The notes under the pieces: generated by a model
What the model was told of the DNA's origin: nothing
The model's database searches: none
What the model saw: the letters and a program-made list of their open reading frames with translations, nothing else
Shown: positions 60,134-64,000 of the stretch, piece after piece
Position numbering within the stretch: position 1 is the stretch's first letter
Layout: each line of letters starts with the position of its first letter
Program-made: the position numbers and the translations under genes
NCBI RefSeq assembly: GCF_014646015.1
Contig: NZ_BMMQ01000002.1
Coordinates: forward strand, 62,277 to 126,276
Length of the DNA: 64,000 nt
From: Microbacterium nanhaiense
Lineage (GTDB): Bacteria; Actinomycetota; Actinomycetes; Actinomycetales; Microbacteriaceae
Direction of reading: 5' to 3'

Positions 60134-60807
60134 TGACGCTCGCATCCCGTCTCGCCGAGGTCGACGAACGCATCGCGGATGCCGCGCGTGCCGCCGGCCG
60201 CGACGCAAACGGGATCACGCGCATCGTCGTGACGAAGTTTCACCCCGCCGCGCTCGTTCGGGAGCTCTACGCTCTCGGGGTGCGCGAGGTGGGCGAGAAC
60301 CGTGCGCAGGAACTCGTCGCGAAGCGGGCTGAACTCGCCGGGCTCGACGGGCTGAGGTGGAACTTCATCGGTCAACTCCAGTCGAAGAAGGCGCGCGCCG
60401 TGAGCGGTGCGGCGGACGCGATCCACTCGGTCGATCGCATCAAACTCGTCGATTCGCTGGGATCCGTGGGGGAGGACGAGCTCGATGTGCTCGTGCAGGT
60501 GAACCTCACGGACGACGCGGGTCGTGGCGGTGTCGAGCCCGCCGGGCTCGAGGCGCTCGCGGAGCGCATCGAATCCGAGGGATCACTGCGGCTCCGGGGG
60601 GTGATGGCGGTTGCCCCGCTCGGGGAGCCGGCTGCGCCGGCGTTCGAGCGGCTCGCCGGCTACGCCGAGAGAGTCCGCGCCATTTCTCCCGATGCGAACT
60701 GGATCTCCGCGGGGATGTCGCACGACTTCGCGGACGCGATCATTCACGGTGCGACACACCTGCGAATCGGGAGCGCAATCACCGGTCCCAGACCGATGCA
60801 GGTTTAG
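60133..60807 (+). CDS. Pyridoxal phosphate homeostasis protein (YggS/YlmE)
   Basis: 224 residues. Alanine-racemase-like barrel that binds PLP but has no racemase activity; maintains PLP homeostasis. The PLP lysine lies in [12 protein letters not shown] near residue 35; further blocks are [31 protein letters not shown] and [13 protein letters not shown] near 190. The start overlaps the ftsZ stop (TAATG), and the gene sits in the conserved ftsZ-ylmE-sepF-yggT-divIVA order. Confidence 0.95.
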   Translation: MTLASRLAEVDERIADAARAAGRDANGITRIVVTKFHPAALVRELYALGVREVGENRAQELVAKRAELAGLDGLRWNFIGQLQSKKARAVSGAADAIHSVDRIKLVDSLGSVGEDELDVLVQVNLTDDAGRGGVEPAGLEALAERIESEGSLRLRGVMAVAPLGEPAAPAFERLAGYAERVRAISPDANWISAGMSHDFADAIIHGATHLRIGSAITGPRPMQV

Positions 60808-60844
60808 CCTTCACACAAGACGAGCATTCAACCCGGAGGACGCC

Positions 60845-61327
60845 ATGGGCAACCCGCTGAAGAAGACGATGGTCTATCTCGGGCTCGCTGACGAAGAGGA
60901 ATTCGTCGACGAGCGATACGAGGACGCCCCCGTCCACAACACCGCACCGCACCGCGAGACGCATCGCGAGGAGGCCCACGATGAAGAGAAGACTGCTCCC
61001 GTGACGCCGCTGCGTCGCCCCGCGGTGGTGCGTCAGCCCGCCGCCGATGCGGTCAACGAAATCGTCACGGTCCACCCCAAGCAGTACCGCGACGCGCAGA
61101 CCATCGCCGAGCAGTACCGCGACGGTCTGCCGGTGATCATCAACGTCTCGCAGATGTCCGACGCCGACGCGCGTCGCCTCATCGACTTCGCGAGCGGGCT
61201 CGTCATGGGCCTGTACGGCCGGATCGAGCGCGTCACGAGCAAGGTCTTTCTGCTGACTCCCGAGAACATCGCCGTATCGGGCGACGGCGGCATCGCCCCC
61301 GCGGACGACGCCTCGTTCGCCGGCTGA
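60845..61327 (+). CDS. sepF: Cell division protein SepF
   Basis: 160 residues. N-terminal amphipathic membrane-binding helix ([20 protein letters not shown]), an acidic linker (residues 20-65), then the SepF core ([59 protein letters not shown]). In actinobacteria SepF tethers FtsZ to the membrane in place of FtsA, which is absent here too. Ribosome binding site CGGAGGA. The C-terminal tail ends [13 protein letters not shown]. Confidence 0.96.
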   Translation: MGNPLKKTMVYLGLADEEEFVDERYEDAPVHNTAPHRETHREEAHDEEKTAPVTPLRRPAVVRQPAADAVNEIVTVHPKQYRDAQTIAEQYRDGLPVIINVSQMSDADARRLIDFASGLVMGLYGRIERVTSKVFLLTPENIAVSGDGGIAPADDASFAG

Positions 61328-61398
61328 GGCGGATGCGCTCGTCGGGCCCGGTGTGCCGTTTCGGCCTCGCCGGGCCCTTTCGCGTAGGCTGACATCTT

Positions 61399-61704
61399 GT
61401 GGCTGTCATCGGATTCGTCGCAGTTGTCCTGCACGTACTGCTCTCGCTCTACGTGTTGCTGCTCTTCGCGCGAGTGATCCTCGACTTCATCCCGATGTTC
61501 AACCGGGAATGGCGGCCCCGGGGAGTGGCGCTGGTTCTCTGCGAGGCCGTCTATACCGTGACGGATCCGCCCCTGAAGTACCTGCGCCGCCATCTGCAAC
61601 CCATTCGCCTCGGACCGATCGCGATCGACCTCGCGTTTCCGCTCACGATGATCTGCTGTTTCATCGCGCTGTCGATCCTCCGAGCTATCGCTATCGTGTT
61701 CTGA
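61399..61704 (+). CDS. YggT family membrane protein
   Basis: 101 residues, two paired hydrophobic helices (VVLHVLLSLYVLLLFARVILDFIP and the C-terminal FPLTMICCFIALSILRAIAIVF), with the RxILD...PMFNREWRPRG and YTVTDPPLKYLRRHLQPIRLG blocks of the family. Function is poorly known; it follows sepF in most actinobacteria and firmicutes and is thought to act in membrane or division processes. Start is GTG, with TAGGCT eight bases upstream. Confidence 0.9.
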   Translation: MAVIGFVAVVLHVLLSLYVLLLFARVILDFIPMFNREWRPRGVALVLCEAVYTVTDPPLKYLRRHLQPIRLGPIAIDLAFPLTMICCFIALSILRAIAIVF

Positions 61705-61742
61705 AGTATCATGATCTCACCATCGAAAGAGGGGGCCACACC

Positions 61743-62336
61743 ATGGCACTGACGCCGGAAGACGTCGTTACCAAGCAGTTCCAGCACGTCCGCTTCAAGG
61801 AGGGGTTCGACCCCGACGAGGTCGACGACTTCCTGGACGAGATCGTTGTCGAGTGGCGTAAGACGATCGAAGAGAACGAGCAGCTGAAGGCTCGCATCGC
61901 CGAGCTCGAGAGCGGCGCTCCCGCCGCGGCTGCCGCACCGGCTCCCGAGGCGGCGCCCGTCGCCGCACCCGCGGAGACGGCAGCGCCTGCCGCCGAGTCC
62001 GGCGTGTCTGCCACCGCTTCGAACGCCGCCGGCATCATCGCCCGCGCCGAGCGCCTGCACGACGAGCACGTTGCCGAGGGCCAGGCCCGGGCGAAGAAGC
62101 TCGTGGACGACGCCGAGGCGAAGGCCGCGGGCATCGTCGCCGCCGCCGAGGCGAAGCAGCGTGAGATCTCGCAGAAGCTCGACACCGAGCGCAAGAGCCT
62201 CGAGGGGCGCATCACGGAGCTGCGCCAGTTCGAGCGCGACTACCGTCAGCAGCTGCGCGGTTACTTCGAGCAGAAGCTCGCCGATCTGAACGCGCCGGAG
62301 TCGGGCACCCAGTCCGCCTCGACCGTCGGTCTCTGA
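61743..62336 (+). CDS. divIVA: Polar growth and division protein DivIVA (Wag31)
   Basis: 197 residues. The lipid-binding N-terminal domain MALTPEDVVTKQFQHVRFKEGFDPDEVDDFLDEI (residues 1-35) and first coiled coil are followed by a 50-residue Ala/Pro-rich linker (residues 57-100) and a long second coiled coil (residues 110-185). In actinobacteria it marks the growing poles and recruits the cell-wall machinery. It is shorter than mycobacterial Wag31. Ribosome binding site GAGGGGG eight bases before the ATG. Confidence 0.96.
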   Translation: MALTPEDVVTKQFQHVRFKEGFDPDEVDDFLDEIVVEWRKTIEENEQLKARIAELESGAPAAAAAPAPEAAPVAAPAETAAPAAESGVSATASNAAGIIARAERLHDEHVAEGQARAKKLVDDAEAKAAGIVAAAEAKQREISQKLDTERKSLEGRITELRQFERDYRQQLRGYFEQKLADLNAPESGTQSASTVGL

Positions 62337-62347
62337 GTTCACCTCGC

Positions 62348-62908
62348 GTGACGGGACATCGACTCTACTCTGCGCCGGCGGCCGGTGCCACGATCGCGTC
62401 TCTCGCGATCCTGGTGCTGGCCGCCGACCAGTTGAGCAAGTTCTTCGTCCTGCGCCACCTTACGGAGCGCGAGACGGTCACGGTCGTCGGCGATCTGCTG
62501 CAATGGCACCTGGTGTTCAACCCGGGCGCGGCATTCTCGATGGGCGAGGGCATGACGTGGGTGTTCACGATCGTGATGGCGCTCGTCGCGGCCGCCATCG
62601 TGTACCTCGCGATCACCCGGATCCGGTCTCGGGCCTGGAGCATCGTGCTGGGGCTCGTGCTCGGCGGCGTGCTCGGCAACCTCACGGATCGACTCTTCCG
62701 TGACCCGGGGTTCGCCGTCGGCCACGTCGTCGACTTCATCCTCACGCCGTGGATGTGGTTCTGGACCAGGCCGGCGATCTATAACGTCGCGGACATGTTC
62801 ATTGTCTGCGGCATGATCGCGGTCGCGGTGCTGGTGCTGATCGGTCTGAACTTCGACGGCACGCGCGGTGCGAAGAAAGCCGAGGTCGAGGAGCGCGGCG
62901 ATGAGTGA
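62348..62908 (+). CDS. lspA: Lipoprotein signal peptidase
   Basis: 186 residues from GTG, four membrane helices. It cleaves lipid-modified prolipoproteins. The catalytic aspartates lie in [21 protein letters not shown] near residue 112 and [11 protein letters not shown] near residue 141, and the N-terminal block [17 protein letters not shown] is conserved. The last eight bases overlap the rluD gene. Confidence 0.95.
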   Translation: MTGHRLYSAPAAGATIASLAILVLAADQLSKFFVLRHLTERETVTVVGDLLQWHLVFNPGAAFSMGEGMTWVFTIVMALVAAAIVYLAITRIRSRAWSIVLGLVLGGVLGNLTDRLFRDPGFAVGHVVDFILTPWMWFWTRPAIYNVADMFIVCGMIAVAVLVLIGLNFDGTRGAKKAEVEERGDE

Positions 62909-63830
62909 ATCGCGCCGCATCCCCGTTCCCGATGGCCTCGAGGGGAGCCGCGTCGACGCGGCCCTCGCGAAGATGCTCGGTTTCTCGCGCACCTTCGCCG
63001 CCGAGCTGGCGTCCGCGGGTGGAGTGCGGATCGACGGACGCGCCGCGGGCAAGTCCGATCGCGTCTCGGCGGGAGCCTGGCTCGATGTCGAGTGGACGGC
63101 GAAGATCGAGCCACAGGTCGTACCCGTCGACGTGCCGGGCCTCGGCATCGTGCACGAAGACGATCACATCGTGGTCATCGACAAGCCCGCCGGTGTGGCG
63201 GCTCACCCCTCGATGGGCTGGAACGGTCCCACGGTGCCCGGCGCGTTGCTCGCCGCGGGCGTCGAGATCTCCACCTCGGGTGCCGCCGAGCGGCAGGGGA
63301 TCGTGCACCGGCTCGACGTGGGCACGAGCGGCCTCATGGCGGTCGCCAAGAGCGAGCATGCCTACACGGTGCTCAAGCGGGCCTTCAAGGACCGCGGGGT
63401 CGAGAAGATCTACCACGCCATCGTCCAGGGCCACCCGGATCCCTTCTCGGGAACGATCGATGCCCCGATCGGCAGGCACACGAGCCACTCCTGGAAGTTC
63501 GCCGTCACCCCCGACGGCAAAGACTCGATCACCCACTACGATACGCTCGAGGCGTTCCCGCGCGCGACCCTCGTCGAGGTGCACCTGGAGACCGGTCGCA
63601 CGCACCAGATCCGCGTGCACATGGCCGCGCACCGGCATCCGCTCGTGGGCGATCCGCTCTACGGATCCGACCCGACGCTCGCGGAACGGCTGGGGCTGAA
63701 CCGGCAGTGGCTTCACGCCCACCGGCTCGCCTTCGAGCATCCGGCGACGGGGGAGTGGGTGTCGTTCGAATCGGCCTACCCGGACGACCTGCAACACGCC
63801 TACGAACTGCTGGAGGACGGGCTGTTCTAG
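62901..63830 (+). CDS. rluD: RluD-type rRNA pseudouridine synthase
   Basis: 309 residues. An S4 RNA-binding domain (residues 10-75, [31 protein letters not shown]) is followed by a pseudouridine synthase domain with the catalytic aspartate in [18 protein letters not shown] (HRLDxxTSG) near residue 137, and [12 protein letters not shown] near 235. It modifies 23S rRNA (helix 69 in E. coli). Overlaps lspA, so is coupled to it. Confidence 0.94.
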   Translation: MSESRRIPVPDGLEGSRVDAALAKMLGFSRTFAAELASAGGVRIDGRAAGKSDRVSAGAWLDVEWTAKIEPQVVPVDVPGLGIVHEDDHIVVIDKPAGVAAHPSMGWNGPTVPGALLAAGVEISTSGAAERQGIVHRLDVGTSGLMAVAKSEHAYTVLKRAFKDRGVEKIYHAIVQGHPDPFSGTIDAPIGRHTSHSWKFAVTPDGKDSITHYDTLEAFPRATLVEVHLETGRTHQIRVHMAAHRHPLVGDPLYGSDPTLAERLGLNRQWLHAHRLAFEHPATGEWVSFESAYPDDLQHAYELLEDGLF

Positions 63831-63887
63831 CCGCCGTTCTGAGCGATTGCGGAGTTGGATGTCGTGGGTCCAAATTAGACTGGACTC

Positions 63888-64000
63888 ATGGCATCCGACT
63901 CCTTCGTGCACCTTCACGTCCACTCCGAGTACTCGATGCTGGACGGGGCCGCGAAGCTCGCTGAGATGACGAAGGCGGCGGCCGAGATGGGCATGCCGGC
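63888..64000 (+). CDS. dnaE: DNA polymerase III alpha subunit, N-terminal fragment
   Basis: Only the first 37 codons are in the window: MASDSFVHLHVHSEYSMLDG then AAKLAEMTKAAAEMGMP. The HLHVHSEYSMLDG block is the PHP domain start of DnaE, the replicative polymerase. TAGACT (63876-63881) six bases before the ATG, with no ribosome binding site, points to a leaderless transcript. It follows rluD in the usual actinobacterial order. Confidence 0.95.
   Translation, partial: MASDSFVHLHVHSEYSMLDGAAKLAEMTKAAAEMGMP

Noticed and set aside
63850..63881. TTGGAT at 63855 as the -35 box of dnaE
   Set aside because: The spacing to TAGACT is only 15 bases, shorter than usual; the -10 position alone is retained as evidence.
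1..64000. tRNA, rRNA, tmRNA, CRISPR arrays and insertion sequences
   Set aside because: No cloverleaf-like sequences, no regularly spaced direct repeats and no transposase-like protein were recognised; the tmRNA gene often near smpB was not seen in the short gaps around it.

Overview
This is a high-GC actinobacterial chromosome segment. Gene content and order point to Microbacteriaceae, most likely Microbacterium or a close relative: tandem DUF7882 proteins, a DUF222/HNH (13E12-type) protein, the garA-ftsR-merR group, a PASTA kinase divergent from an Rv2175c-like gene, and the division/cell-wall (dcw) cluster running through ftsZ, sepF and divIVA. I see no rRNA, tRNA, CRISPR array, insertion sequence or prophage. 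Genus assignment is inference from content, not from a marker search.

Layout. Bases 1-14.5 kb are accessory and stress-related: a partial isoprenylcysteine methyltransferase-like membrane protein, CsbD and GlsB-like stress proteins, a BRCT-only fragment, a DUF222-HNH gene with an operator-like inverted repeat over its promoter, a secreted rhamnogalacturonan lyase (PL11) with a LacI-type box, a zinc alcohol dehydrogenase, a drug-efflux MFS/TetR pair, small acidic or DNA-binding proteins, two DUF7882 paralogues, and an SDR/FHA-like/PfpI group. Bases 14.6-32.5 kb hold metabolism and transport: pgi, two flavin-binding proteins, a fatty-acid desaturase, pepN, a TetR-controlled CydDC-like ABC pair, ftsEX-smpB, a prepilin-type peptidase, a BrkB-like protein, a CYTH protein, lpdA and a CopC-like protein. 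Bases 32.6-46.3 kb are regulatory and envelope genes: garA, ftsR, a second MerR, two divergent ParA/MinD-type ATPases (one with a long acidic repeat-bearing N-terminus), def, fadD, plsC, class II DAHP synthase, a PASTA Ser/Thr kinase, an Rv2175c-like protein, a prenyl synthase and a DUF3040 protein. Bases 46.5-63.8 kb are the dcw cluster: mraZ, rsmH, ftsL, ftsI, murF, mraY, murD-like, ftsW, murG, murC, ftsQ, ftsZ, yggS, sepF, yggT, divIVA, lspA, rluD. The start of dnaE follows.

The most striking feature is inside the dcw cluster. murE, usually between ftsI and murF, is absent: only 28 bases separate the two. The murD position holds an uninterrupted 371-codon reading frame that keeps the N-terminal and central MurD folds but has lost the C-terminal ligase domain and, by comparison with remembered MurD sequences, nearly every catalytic residue. 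The essential L-Ala/D-Glu ligase and the third-residue ligase would then have to be encoded elsewhere, leaving a MurD-like pseudoenzyme under dcw expression. MurC, MurF, MraY and MurG look intact.

A second recurrent feature is a TANNNT hexamer exactly six bases before the start codon of at least a dozen genes, usually without a Shine-Dalgarno sequence. This is the layout of leaderless transcripts and was used here to choose several starts. The palindrome GGATCC also occurs about once per 600 bases by hand count, several-fold more than base composition would suggest.
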